A DNA stretch of 64,000 bases from the NCBI GenBank assembly GCA_023101505.1, contig LVZA01000001.1:434001-498000 (forward strand), written 5' to 3'. The DNA is from Pasteurellaceae bacterium Pebbles2 (lineage in GTDB: Bacteria; Pseudomonadota; Gammaproteobacteria; Enterobacterales; Pasteurellaceae). The stretch's first letter is position 1; each line of letters opens with the position of its first letter. Below are positions 19,777 to 32,728 of this stretch, one piece after another. The notes below the pieces were generated by a model. That model was not told the origin of the DNA and did no database searches. It worked only from the letters and a program-made list of their open reading frames with translations. A program made the position numbers and the translations under genes.

Positions 19777-19800
19777 AAAAGCAAGCCGAAGCTTGCTTTT
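19777..19800 (-). terminator. Terminator after the orphan coiled-coil gene
   Basis: AAAAGCAAGC (19777-19786) pairs with GCTTGCTTTT (19791-19800), a perfect 10-bp stem with a 4-base loop. On the minus strand the hairpin ends in TTTTATC, fitting termination of the gene at 19834-20871. Confidence 0.75.
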
Positions 19801-19833
19801 GATGATAAGAAAATAAGGGGGTAGACTCACTAA

Positions 19834-20871
19834 CTAGCTTATTTCTTCACCTAATTTAAAAATTTCTTCATAACGAGAGATTTCAGAATCTAAGCTTATG
19901 TGTTCATCAGCATTTAAAATATAAGAATAACAAGCCGAAAGTAAAATCAGCATTCCTTTAAACTCATCTCGAGCTGAGTCAATTAATTTACACCCCCGAA
20001 CATTAACATTATGTATTATGCCCGGTAGTTTATTATCCATACAAAGTTGATATAGATGTTGAGCATTAAACAAACGCAAGTCTGTTTGTGTAAGATCTTG
20101 TTCAAGTTGTAGATTTTCTTTCAAATCATCTTGTGTATATAACACATTAGATAAATAAACTAGATAATCATCATCACGAGAAATTTTAATGAGCAATTGT
20201 AAAGTTTGTTCATATTCTGGTTTTTCCTGCCTTTGTTCAATTAAATGCTCAAAACTGAGATCCGCAGGCAAATTCCGTGTTAACTGATAAAGCTCCACGA
20301 GCTTACTCCAGACATCAGGAAAATCTATAAATTGATTATATTTTTCATTCACTGCACTTGGTACAGCTTTAACCTTTTCCACTAAACCACTCAAATCGTT
20401 TGCCTTAGAAATGGCATCTAGAACAGGAAGTATTACATAATTTCGCTGTGAGAGATACGCAAACCCTCCTAGCAAAATAATTCGAAACTCTTCTAACTCT
20501 TTAGAATAACGCGAATGCAAATCAGTATCTATCAACATTTTTTCACTACGCAAGTAAAATTCTTCATCAGTTTCTTTTAGATAGTGCTGTTGTATAAATC
20601 TCTGTGACAATTTTTCTACATCTTTTGACTCTCGTACAATCTTTGTAAAATATTCAGATAATGAGCGAATTTCATCACTAAGCACTTTAGCACCCGATTC
20701 TGCAATACGCTCAGCTCGTTGCTTTTCGGTTTCCTTAGCCCGTTCCTCACGCAGCTTTTCTGCCTCTTTACGAGAGTTACGAATGTATTGCGCTGCAGCA
20801 AAAATAATAGAAATAGCGGTAAAAACATCAATACCGATTTGGAATTTATCCCAAAGTTCATTGGTTAACAT
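19834..20871 (-). CDS. Orphan single-pass membrane coiled-coil protein of unknown function
   Basis: 345 residues that I cannot place in a family. One hydrophobic segment (IGIDVFTAISIIFAAAQYI, about residues 12-30) is followed by a strongly charged coiled coil rich in K, E and R (about 32-60, EAEKLREERAKETEKQRAER). The remaining 270 residues are predicted helical, with heptad-like leucines and no obvious catalytic motif. The start is supported by AAGGAGG immediately before the ATG. It sits alone between a terminator and the rRNA operon, a common site for strain-variable genes. A 16-bp perfect palindrome lies about 85 bases upstream of the start. Confidence 0.75.
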   Translation of the reverse strand: MLTNELWDKFQIGIDVFTAISIIFAAAQYIRNSRKEAEKLREERAKETEKQRAERIAESGAKVLSDEIRSLSEYFTKIVRESKDVEKLSQRFIQQHYLKETDEEFYLRSEKMLIDTDLHSRYSKELEEFRIILLGGFAYLSQRNYVILPVLDAISKANDLSGLVEKVKAVPSAVNEKYNQFIDFPDVWSKLVELYQLTRNLPADLSFEHLIEQRQEKPEYEQTLQLLIKISRDDDYLVYLSNVLYTQDDLKENLQLEQDLTQTDLRLFNAQHLYQLCMDNKLPGIIHNVNVRGCKLIDSARDEFKGMLILLSACYSYILNADEHISLDSEISRYEEIFKLGEEIS

Positions 20872-20955
20872 AAAACCTCCTTATGTGTAATTTGAAAAGA
20901 AACTAAAAAGTATTTAGCAGAGAGAATTGTGGGTGTTATGTCAATAACAGACACA

Positions 20956-20971
20956 GAGAGTGTACACTCTC
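20956..20971. promoter_or_regulatory. Perfect 16-bp palindrome (possible operator)
   Basis: GAGAGTGTACACTCTC is a perfect palindrome upstream of the orphan gene starting at 20871. A TTGACA-like hexamer on the minus strand lies just downstream of it, which would place the palindrome beside the promoter. A dimeric repressor site is one reading; no known operator was recognised. Confidence 0.5.
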
Positions 20972-21096
20972 GAAAATATTCAAATTTTGTTCTATAGAAA
21001 TTTCTAGATTTATGTTTAACTGCGATTAGTTTTGTGGCGTTTTCAGTTGAGTATGGAAATGTGATTGATGCATTTTGGAAAATTTAAATAAACAAA

Positions 21097-21121
21097 AACC
21101 CCAGCCAATCGACTGGGGCTT
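21097..21121 (-). terminator. rRNA operon terminator
   Basis: AACCCCAGCC/ATCGA/CTGGGGCTT forms a GC-rich stem; on the minus strand it is followed by TTTTTGTTT. It lies about 50 bases after the 5S gene. Confidence 0.88.
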
Positions 21122-21171
21122 GTTTTGTTTTCTTTAATTCTTGTTTTTACTTTGATTTTATATGTTTGAAA

Positions 21172-21286
21172 CCTGGCGGTGACCTACTCTCACATTGGGA
21201 AACCCAACACTACCATCGGCATTACGGCGTTTCACTTCTGAGTTCGGTATGGAGTCAGGTGGGTCCACCGCATTATCGCCGCCAAG
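21172..21286 (-). rRNA. rrf: 5S ribosomal RNA
   Basis: The minus strand reads CTTGGCGGCGAT through CGGTGGACCCACCTGACTCC and ACTCAGAAGTGAAACGCCGT to GTCACCGCCAGG, the canonical 5S sequence with complementary ends. The exact termini are uncertain by a few bases. Confidence 0.95.
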
Positions 21287-21471
21287 ATTATTCGATGATG
21301 ACTTTTGCGTTATTCTTTCGTCTTTGTTCTTTAAATTCGAAACAAGCTGTCTGAAGGTTTTGTCTTTCGTTTTATTTATTTTTTGTTTTTCAGTTTAGCT
21401 ATTTCGCTTTGTGTTTCTTTTTTGCTTTCGCTTTCTTGCGTCCGCTTTTAAAAACACTTGAGCGTTGTATA

Positions 21472-24470
<2,999 letters not shown>

Positions 24471-24741
24471 TACAACCTCAAATGTTTTCACTATTTAATT
24501 ATTCAATTAGACAATCTCACACTCAAAGCGAATTAAATTAAACTAAACACTTAGCTGCTTTTGTTCAGCTAAGATTTTTTTTCGACAAATGGTTAGTTTG
24601 TCTTTCTTACTCAGACTTTTTCGTATTCTTACTTAAGTTGCTTTCGCTTCTCGTTCTGAACTTGAAAGTCTCTTCAGTTTTTCAGCTTGTTTCCAATTTT
24701 TTAAAGAACAGTCGATAATTTTTCGCAAAATCATCTTTCAG

Positions 24742-24817
24742 TGGCGTCCCCACGGGGATTCGAACCCCGGTTACCGCCGTGAAAGGGCGATGTCCTAGGC
24801 CTCTAGACGATGGGGAC
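24742..24817 (-). tRNA. tRNA-Glu (anticodon TTC)
   Basis: 76 nt on the minus strand, GTCCCCATCGTCTAGAGG at the 5' end and encoded CCA at the 3' end. The anticodon loop CCCTTTCAC gives TTC. It lies in the 16S-23S spacer, so this operon is of the tRNA-Glu type. The spacer around it also holds a boxA-like TGTTCTTTAA upstream of the 23S gene. Confidence 0.97.
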
Positions 24818-24974
24818 AGCAATGAAAGATAATCTTTTTATCATTTTATTACTTGCAGCAGGCTTTCTCGTGTTCGACCTAGAAAACACAACCAAACTGC
24901 GGGGTCTTTTGTTCTTGTTTTGTCTATAACTATCAGCCAATCTGTGTGAGCGCTTGTCGTCGCCTAATTTTTGG

Positions 24975-26510
<1,536 letters not shown>

Positions 26511-26681
26511 CAAAAAGTTTAATCGCTCAATAAACTGCTTAGCTAAAGTTTACATATTACTTCAAAAGTAAAAATGAATTTCTAGTTTAAGCACCTATTA
26601 AGACTTCAAGTTTTAAATAATATTTTCAAAATCAAGTCAATCAACAAGTGCCCACACAGATTGTCTGATAAATTATTAAAG

Positions 26682-26692
26682 AACAGTTGCAT
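26682..26692 (-). promoter_or_regulatory. boxA antitermination site in the rRNA leader
   Basis: On the minus strand the leader contains CTGTTCTTTAA, close to the rrn boxA consensus TGCTCTTTAACA. It lies between promoter P2 and the 16S gene, as expected for NusB/NusE-dependent antitermination. The rest of the roughly 450-base leader (26511-26957) holds the two promoters and no gene. Confidence 0.75.
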
Positions 26693-26707
26693 TAAGCAAG
26701 GCTCGAA

Positions 26708-26736
26708 ATGATATTGTTTTTTCATTTCATCGTCAA
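26708..26736 (-). promoter_or_regulatory. rrn promoter P2
   Basis: On the minus strand TTGACG (26736-26731) and TATCAT (26713-26708) are separated by 17 bases. An A/T-rich stretch directly upstream resembles an UP element. Confidence 0.8.
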
Positions 26737-26809
26737 GCATTTTTTTAAATTATTTTTAAAAATGGAATTTTTCAATTCATTGCTTGCCGTGCTTGCGTTG
26801 CGGTGGTGC

Positions 26810-26838
26810 ATTATAGGGATATTTTTATTCCACGCAAG
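26810..26838 (-). promoter_or_regulatory. rrn promoter P1 (candidate)
   Basis: On the minus strand CTTGCG (26838-26833) and TATAAT (26815-26810) are 17 bases apart, about 100 bases upstream of P2, the usual tandem arrangement of rrn promoters. The -35 element is weak. Confidence 0.6.
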
Positions 26839-26957
26839 CGATTTTTTGTAAAAATTTCAATTTTTAACATCAAGCGACTAAACTTTCAGCGTTACGCTTA
26901 AAACAACGACAACTTTTAAAAAGTGCGGTATGTTTTTCGTTCGTTTTTGCTTATTGA

Positions 26958-28316
26958 TTAAAGTAGCTGCTTATACAGTTTTAATGCATACGCATCTGAC
27001 ATTCCAGCCATATAATCGCAAATAATCCGTTTTTTGCCTTGCGGTTCGGCGTTTAACCAACGATTAGCCGTATTTCTCGGCAACAAACGCTCAGGGTCGC
27101 TTTCAAAAATTTGGAACATTTCTGTTAAAATACGTTGCCCTTTATATTCAATGCGCTGAGTTTCCACATCTCGAATTACATATTTAAATACAAAGGCTTT
27201 GAACACATTCAACACTTCCACCACATCTTGCGGCAATTCAGCATTATAGCGCAACAATGGCTCATCAAATTCTGCCGTTTTTTTCCAACGAACATTGGTA
27301 ATAAAAAAGTTTACCAATGCGCCGATAGCATTTTTGCGTTCATAATGATGGGCAGAAAACAGTTTTTCGCTTAAGCTATCTGCTTCTTTCACAATCCATT
27401 TTGAACTGCAATTTTTTAGCTCATCTAAAGCTAGTTGCCATAAATTACGATCCACCATTCCGACCACAATGGCATCTTCCAAATCGTGTACGCCATAGGC
27501 AATGTCGTCTGCTAATTCCATAATGCTGCAATCGAGCGATTTGAAACGAGTTTTCAAAAACTCCTCAGGATTTGACCGCACTTTTTGTAGCGAAGTGAAT
27601 TGTGTTTTGTCCTGTTCCGACAAAGGTTCGAGCAACCAATTAAACATCGCCAAGTCATCACGAAAGATTCCCTTACCTGGTCGCCAATCTACTTTGCGCA
27701 AAGCGTGCGTTTCGTGATAATCAGGCAATGAAAGTGCGGTGTATTGTGGCGAAGTTTCATCTAAAATTGATGGATATTTCACAATTCCCAACACCGTGCG
27801 GCGAGTTAAATTCATTCCCGCATTTTGCGTATAAGGCTCAAGTTTGGTGATTAAACGGAAAGTTTGCCCATTACCCTCAAAGCCCCCACAATCTCTCATC
27901 ATTGAATTCAAAGCTGTTTCGCCACCGTGTCCAAAAGGCGGGTGTCCAATATCGTGGGCAAAACACAGGCTTTCAATTAAATCCGCTGTTGGCAATAAAG
28001 GTTTTAGTTCTTTTTGTAATTCTGTTTTGTCGATTTTGAGTTGTTTCGCCAAATCGGCATAAGTATCAAGCAACTTTAATTGCGACACTAAGCTGCTACC
28101 AATTTGCGCCACTTCCAATGAATGCGTTAAACGAGTGCGGAAAAAATCGTTTTCCCCCACGGCGTGAATTTGTGTTTTAGCTTGCAAACAACGAAACGCT
28201 GCACTGTGCAAAATACGAGCTCGATCACGACGAAAAGGTGGACGATGATCTTTTTCACGAGGACGATCAGGCACAAAGCGCTCAAGCCAGCGTGCATCAA
28301 GAGAATTTTTTAGCAT
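26958..28316 (-). CDS. dgt: Deoxyguanosinetriphosphate triphosphohydrolase-like HD protein
   Basis: A 452-residue HD-domain dNTPase. Metal ligands are in [11 protein letters not shown] (His65) and [15 protein letters not shown] (His121, Asp122), with a downstream [16 protein letters not shown] motif. Related enzymes hydrolyse dNTPs to deoxynucleosides and triphosphate and so limit dNTP pools. It is 3 bases from lrgB and is therefore probably co-transcribed with lrgA-lrgB. Whether it is strictly dGTP-specific is unknown; family members differ. Confidence 0.92.
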   Translation of the reverse strand: MLKNSLDARWLERFVPDRPREKDHRPPFRRDRARILHSAAFRCLQAKTQIHAVGENDFFRTRLTHSLEVAQIGSSLVSQLKLLDTYADLAKQLKIDKTELQKELKPLLPTADLIESLCFAHDIGHPPFGHGGETALNSMMRDCGGFEGNGQTFRLITKLEPYTQNAGMNLTRRTVLGIVKYPSILDETSPQYTALSLPDYHETHALRKVDWRPGKGIFRDDLAMFNWLLEPLSEQDKTQFTSLQKVRSNPEEFLKTRFKSLDCSIMELADDIAYGVHDLEDAIVVGMVDRNLWQLALDELKNCSSKWIVKEADSLSEKLFSAHHYERKNAIGALVNFFITNVRWKKTAEFDEPLLRYNAELPQDVVEVLNVFKAFVFKYVIRDVETQRIEYKGQRILTEMFQIFESDPERLLPRNTANRWLNAEPQGKKRIICDYMAGMSDAYALKLYKQLL

Positions 28317-28319
28317 TAA

Positions 28320-29000
28320 TTACACCAAATAAAGTAATTTAAACACCAACGGTGCGAGAATTGAGCTGATAATACCACATAATACAAGAGAAATTGAACT
28401 ATATGTGCCTGCTTTTGCATCGTGTTCGACCACCGTAACCGTGCCTAAAACGTGCGACATTGAACCGATTGCCAAGCCCATTCCCTCCGAGCTTTTGATC
28501 CCTAATTTTTTCAGAAGTAAAAAGCCAAAAATCGAGCCTTGCAAGCCTGCTAATACCACGCCTGCAGCAGCAACTGCTGGTACGCCACCTAAATTTTGTG
28601 AAATTGACATCGCAATGGGCATCGTAACCGATTTTGCAATCACCGTCGCGACAACTTGTGGATTTGCGCCTAACCACAATGCTAGCCCAGCACCTGTCGC
28701 CATTGAAAATAATGAGGCTAAACAAGTAATTAGCAAAATACTTTTCCAATAAGCGGCAATTTGGCGTAATTGTTCATATAAAGGCAACGCCAACGCCACC
28801 ACGCTTACCCCTAACAAATTATTCAACGGCGCATTGCCTGCCATATATTCGTCATAAGGCACATTAGCTAATAACAAAATGCCAATAAGCATTAATACCG
28901 TAAGAACAAAAGTATTTAATACTAAGGATTTCAAATGCTTATTAATTTTTATCGCCAAGCAAAAACAGATAATTGTGAGTAAAGAATAAAGATAAATCAT
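28320..29000 (-). CDS. lrgB: LrgB/CidB-family membrane protein
   Basis: 226 residues, mostly hydrophobic. Family hallmarks are PLYEQLRQI in the N-terminal third, AKSVTMPIAMSISQNLGGVPAVAAAGVVLAGL in the middle, and a C-terminal GMGLAIGSMSHVLGT motif. LrgB/CidB proteins work with LrgA/CidA in murein-hydrolase control or pyruvate and glycolate uptake; the Haemophilus role is not established. Overlaps lrgA by 4 bases (ATGA junction). Confidence 0.9.
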   Translation of the reverse strand: MIYLYSLLTIICFCLAIKINKHLKSLVLNTFVLTVLMLIGILLLANVPYDEYMAGNAPLNNLLGVSVVALALPLYEQLRQIAAYWKSILLITCLASLFSMATGAGLALWLGANPQVVATVIAKSVTMPIAMSISQNLGGVPAVAAAGVVLAGLQGSIFGFLLLKKLGIKSSEGMGLAIGSMSHVLGTVTVVEHDAKAGTYSSISLVLCGIISSILAPLVFKLLYLV

Positions 29001-29410
29001 ACACCCTCCCTTGCACGGCGTTTCAAGACCTTAGTACGCAAACGTGCGAACGAACGGCGCATAAAAAGATAATCGGCTAATACCCCAAAAATCACCAATG
29101 TAAGTAGCGAGCTAATCAAATTTGGAATAAGTAAGGCTTTGGCTTGAGATAAAAGTAAATCGGAATATTTTATTATTCCGACACTGGCAGGAATAAACAG
29201 CACGCCCATATAACGAATGAACAAGTTTGTGCCGTAAAAAATCCATTTAACACGAATAATTTGTGTAGTTAAGCCTAAAAAAAGTAAAAGTAAGCCAAAA
29301 ATACTGCCAGGAATACCGAAAGGCACAAGGTGTGCCAACAGTTCGCCTGCATAATAAAAAGCATATAAAATAAGCAATGCCCGAGTAAGATCTATAATTT
29401 TTTGTTTCAT
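28997..29410 (-). CDS. lrgA: LrgA/CidA-family holin-like protein
   Basis: A 137-residue protein with four hydrophobic segments, the usual LrgA/CidA layout, with the conserved PGSIFGLLLLFLGL loop and a cluster of basic residues at the C terminus. It is the first gene of lrgA-lrgB-dgt. It resembles holins in size and topology but is a chromosomal family member. Confidence 0.9.
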   Translation of the reverse strand: MKQKIIDLTRALLILYAFYYAGELLAHLVPFGIPGSIFGLLLLFLGLTTQIIRVKWIFYGTNLFIRYMGVLFIPASVGIIKYSDLLLSQAKALLIPNLISSLLTLVIFGVLADYLFMRRSFARLRTKVLKRRAREGV

Positions 29411-29525
29411 AACACCTTCTTCAACTTTTCATACAAAAATTGCAAAATTATTTTACGCTTATTTTTTTCACTTTTGCCACACTTTCGGTAAAATATACAC
29501 GACTTTTTGATCTAAACTAATAAAT

Positions 29526-30023
29526 ATGAAAAAAACCTTATTTTTTTTAACCGCACTTTTAGGATTTAGCCTAACCAATCTAAGCTGGGCAGCCGAACGC
29601 TGGGTCGCTTGCCGAGTAGTTGGCATTAGCGACGGCGACACGCTTACTTGCTTATTAGAAAATAATAAGCAACTTAAAGTGCGTTTAGTGGAAATTGATG
29701 CCCCCGAAAAATCGCAAGCCTTTGGCAATCGCTCACGCCAAACCTTGGCGAAATTCGTGCATAAACAAGCGGTGCTGTTAGCCATTTCTGGCTACGATCG
29801 CTATCAACGTGTGTTAGCCACCGTGTATAATGCGCAGCGTGAGAATATCAATTTGAAAATGGTGCAAGTGGGAATGGCGTGGGCATATACGCAATATGTG
29901 AAAAATCCACAATATCTTCAAGCGCAACAGCAAGCTCAACACCAAAAAATCGGCTTATGGCAAGACCCTACGCCCATTGAGCCAAGTGAATTTCGCAAGC
30001 TCAAACGACAAGGAAAAATCTAA
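29526..30023 (+). CDS. Secreted micrococcal nuclease (thermonuclease) homologue
   Basis: 165 residues with a signal peptide (about 1-22, ending LSWA) and one SNase domain. Key elements are [12 protein letters not shown] (calcium-binding Asp region), [14 protein letters not shown] (catalytic Arg and Glu), and [12 protein letters not shown] (second catalytic Arg). It should cut DNA and RNA in the periplasm or outside the cell. Its stop shares a base with the csdA start (TAATG), so it is translationally coupled to the sulfur genes although the link in function is unclear. Confidence 0.92.
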   Translation: MKKTLFFLTALLGFSLTNLSWAAERWVACRVVGISDGDTLTCLLENNKQLKVRLVEIDAPEKSQAFGNRSRQTLAKFVHKQAVLLAISGYDRYQRVLATVYNAQRENINLKMVQVGMAWAYTQYVKNPQYLQAQQQAQHQKIGLWQDPTPIEPSEFRKLKRQGKI

Positions 30024-31219
30024 TGTTTAACCCTGAAAAATTTCGCCAAGCCTTTCCTTATTTTAAGCAAGCCGACGCTGTCGTTTATTTGGACAACGCT
30101 GCCACCACCTTGAAGCCACAAGCCTTGATTGATGCGACGGTTGAATTTTATCAGTCGGCAGGCTCTGTTCATCGCAGCCAATATGACGAAAAACAGACCG
30201 CACTTTATGAACAAGCTCGTAGCAAAGTCCGCCGTTTGATTAATGCTGAAAGTGAACAAGCCGTCATTTGGACATCAGGCACGACGCAGGCGATTAATAC
30301 CGTAGCAAATGGCTTGTTGCCACACTTACAGGTAGGCGATGAAATCGTGATTAGCGAAGCTGATCATCACGCCAATTTCGTCACCTGGCACCAAATTGCG
30401 CAAAAGTGCGGTGCAAAATTACACATTTTACCAATTTTAGATAATTGGCTTATTGATGAAAATGCCCTACTCGCTTGCTTGAATGCTCGCACCAAACTGG
30501 TAGCGTTGAATGTGGTTTCCAACGTAACAGGCACGCAACAGCCAATCGCCCATTTTATTCAGTTAATCCGCCAGCATAGCCAAGCATTGATTTTGCTTGA
30601 TGCTGCACAGGCAATTAGCCATATTCGTTTAGATATGCAACAACTTGATGCTGATTTTATCGCTTTTTCCGCCCATAAAATTTATGGGCCGAACGGCTTG
30701 GGCGTTTTAGCGGGAAAATTAACCGCACTTGAGCAATTACAACCCTTGCAATACGGCGGAAAAATGGTTGCTTCAGCCTCGAAGCAAGGCATTCACTTTG
30801 CTGAATTGCCTTATCGTTTAGAAGCTGGCACGCCAAATATTGCGGCGGTGATCGGTTTTAATGCGGTGTTAAATTGGTTGGAAAATGAACCCTTTGAAGC
30901 CGCCGAACAGTACGCTGTTGAGCTTGCAGAACAAGCCAAAGTGCGGTTAAAAAAATACCCAAATTGCCGTTTATTTCAATCGCCACAAGCCAGCTCTGTA
31001 TTAAGTTTCGTCTTTGATGGCATTGCCTGTTCTGATCTAGCGACCTTACTGGCAGAACAAAACATCGCTTTGCGTACAGGCGTACATTGTGCAATGCCTT
31101 ATCTCGCAAGGCTTGGTGTGTCAAGCACCTTACGCTTAAGTTTTGCGCCTTATAACACCGAACAAGATTTAAACCTTTTTTTCACCGCACTTGAAAATGC
31201 ACTTAACTTATTAGAATAA
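30023..31219 (+). CDS. csdA: Cysteine desulfurase CsdA/SufS-type
   Basis: 398 residues of a class-V aminotransferase-fold cysteine desulfurase. Lys219 in FSAHKIYGPNG is the PLP Schiff-base residue, and Cys356 in RTGVHCAMPY is the persulfide-carrying cysteine on a short loop, typical of the SufS/CsdA group rather than IscS. HHANFVTWHQ and SNVTGTQQPI are cofactor contacts. It removes sulfur from cysteine and passes it to the SufE-like partner encoded next, 6 bases on. There are no sufBCD genes here, which favours CsdA over SufS. Confidence 0.92.
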   Translation: MFNPEKFRQAFPYFKQADAVVYLDNAATTLKPQALIDATVEFYQSAGSVHRSQYDEKQTALYEQARSKVRRLINAESEQAVIWTSGTTQAINTVANGLLPHLQVGDEIVISEADHHANFVTWHQIAQKCGAKLHILPILDNWLIDENALLACLNARTKLVALNVVSNVTGTQQPIAHFIQLIRQHSQALILLDAAQAISHIRLDMQQLDADFIAFSAHKIYGPNGLGVLAGKLTALEQLQPLQYGGKMVASASKQGIHFAELPYRLEAGTPNIAAVIGFNAVLNWLENEPFEAAEQYAVELAEQAKVRLKKYPNCRLFQSPQASSVLSFVFDGIACSDLATLLAEQNIALRTGVHCAMPYLARLGVSSTLRLSFAPYNTEQDLNLFFTALENALNLLE

Positions 31220-31225
31220 ATAGCA

Positions 31226-31612
31226 ATGGAATTATTAGAAAAAATACAGCAAGCGACAAGCTGGGAAGATCGCTATCGCCACATCATTCAGGCAGGGAAA
31301 TTAATCCAAAAACCGAGTGATGAAATAATAAATCAATGGACGGAAATTCACGGCTGCGAGGCAAAATTGTGGTGCAAAATCTCATTAAATTCTGACCGCA
31401 CTTTGCAAGTAGCAGCGTATAGTGAAGCCCGAATTGTGAATGGATTACTTTATTTGCTCATTAATGAAGTGAATGGAAAATCCATTGATGAATTGAAGCA
31501 ATTTGATTTAACAGCATTTTTCACCCAATTAGGCATTGCACAGCGATTAAGCTCAACACGGTTGAATGGGCTGAAACAGATTGAACAACAGATTAAAAAG
31601 GTTGGCGAATAA
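31226..31612 (+). CDS. csdE: SufE/CsdE-type sulfur acceptor
   Basis: A 128-residue SufE-domain protein with the conserved active cysteine in EIHGCEAKLW (Cys44). It accepts sulfur from the desulfurase encoded just upstream and stimulates it, as in CsdA-CsdE. The conserved GLLYLLINEVNGKSIDEL segment is present. Length is normal. Confidence 0.92.
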   Translation: MELLEKIQQATSWEDRYRHIIQAGKLIQKPSDEIINQWTEIHGCEAKLWCKISLNSDRTLQVAAYSEARIVNGLLYLLINEVNGKSIDELKQFDLTAFFTQLGIAQRLSSTRLNGLKQIEQQIKKVGE

Positions 31613-31640
31613 TGCGTAGCAAAAGGCTTGGCTACGCATT
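31611..31640. terminator. Inverted repeat between csdE and azlD
   Basis: AATGCGTAGC and GCTACGCATT form a 10-bp perfect stem around a 10-base loop. There is no clear T run on either strand, so it may be a weak or rho-assisted terminator between converging genes. Confidence 0.45.
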
Positions 31641-31649
31641 ATCAATTTG

Positions 31650-31979
31650 TTAAACAAATACTTGTTGCACCAGCCACATATAGAAAATCGTGCCTGCGGC
31701 AATGGAAAGAAACATATTTTTCTTCCACAAATGCAACGCCAGCGTTAATAACCCTGCGATGAAATCAGGTAAGCCGTGATGTCCGCTGAACACATCAATA
31801 TTTTTATAACAATACACCACTAACATTCCAAACATTGCAGCTGGCAGCACCTTGCCGAGATAGCGAATATATTCGGGAATGGGGCGATTGGCTGGGAAAA
31901 GCCAAAATGGCAACCAACGACAAAACTGCACGCCCAACACGCCTAATCCGATGGTGATAATCTGTTCGTTTAAGGTCAT
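31650..31979 (-). CDS. azlD: AzlD-family amino-acid exporter small subunit
   Basis: A 109-residue protein with four hydrophobic segments, matching AzlD/YgaH. IRYLGKVLPAAMFGMLVVY is the characteristic central helix. AzlD acts with AzlC, encoded upstream with a 4-base overlap (ATGA), in the export of branched-chain amino acids and, in some species, methionine. Confidence 0.9.
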   Translation of the reverse strand: MTLNEQIITIGLGVLGVQFCRWLPFWLFPANRPIPEYIRYLGKVLPAAMFGMLVVYCYKNIDVFSGHHGLPDFIAGLLTLALHLWKKNMFLSIAAGTIFYMWLVQQVFV

Positions 31980-32728
31980 TTTGGCTCTCCATTTAGGCTA
32001 ATTAATTTGCTTTGTAATTTGGGGCGACGCAAGGTTAAAATGCCCCAAATAGCAAATAAGGTCGGCACGAGAAAATGTTCTTTGCCCACCGTAATTAAGC
32101 AGAATAAAGCAATGCCCAAGCCTAATAAGGAGCTTTCGTGCGATTTTTCTTTACGCCAATTTTCCGCAAAAATCACGATGAAAAGTGCGGTCATTGCAAA
32201 TTCAACACCTTGTAGGCTAAACGGAATAATTTCGCCAAATAAATTGCCTAATACCGCACCTAATATCCAATACAAATGCAAGTAGATGCTGACAAATGTG
32301 TAGTACCAGCCTTTGTTTAAGTGCGGTGGAATATCTGCCATATAATTAAGCGAAAAGGATTCATCGACTAAGCTGGAAACTAAATAAATACGCTTTTTGC
32401 CTAAATGGCTGCCGTATTTTTCTAGCATTGAAATGCCATAAAACACTTGGCGACCACTCACCATTAAGGTAATTAACAACACGCTAAGCGGTGAAAAAAC
32501 GCCACTCAACGAAGTCGCAATAATAAATTCGACTGAACCACCATAAATTAAGGCAGCCATAAAAAAGGGAAACAATACCCCGAAGCCGAGGGCTTTCATA
32601 TAAACGCCATACGCCACGCCCAGAAAAATGAAGCCAGCGATCATTGGGATAGAATAACGAAAAGCCGCTTTAGCGGTCGGCAAAAGAGCCTGTTTATCGG
32701 CAGGCAAAGGTGAATTTGTGGACATCAT
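31976..32728 (-). CDS. azlC: AzlC-family amino-acid exporter large subunit
   Basis: 250 residues with about six to seven membrane segments. FRYSIPMIAGFIFLGVAYGVYMKALGFG and YGGSVEFI, followed by SGRQVFYGISMLE, are standard AzlC/YgaZ motifs. Its ATG overlaps the metR stop (TAATG), so translation is coupled with metR, and it overlaps azlD by ATGA. The three genes form one transcriptional unit. Substrate specificity is not visible in the sequence; methionine export is a guess from the context with MetR. Confidence 0.92.
   Translation of the reverse strand: MMSTNSPLPADKQALLPTAKAAFRYSIPMIAGFIFLGVAYGVYMKALGFGVLFPFFMAALIYGGSVEFIIATSLSGVFSPLSVLLITLMVSGRQVFYGISMLEKYGSHLGKKRIYLVSSLVDESFSLNYMADIPPHLNKGWYYTFVSIYLHLYWILGAVLGNLFGEIIPFSLQGVEFAMTALFIVIFAENWRKEKSHESSLLGLGIALFCLITVGKEHFLVPTLFAIWGILTLRRPKLQSKLISLNGEPK

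Noticed and set aside
20872-21096. Search for a gene or CRISPR array between the orphan gene and the rRNA terminator
   Set aside because: Only the palindrome and A/T-rich sequence are present; no repeats with spacers and no ORF.
32007-32285. ORF of 92 residues opposite azlC
   Set aside because: Antisense shadow of a membrane-protein gene; no homologous features.
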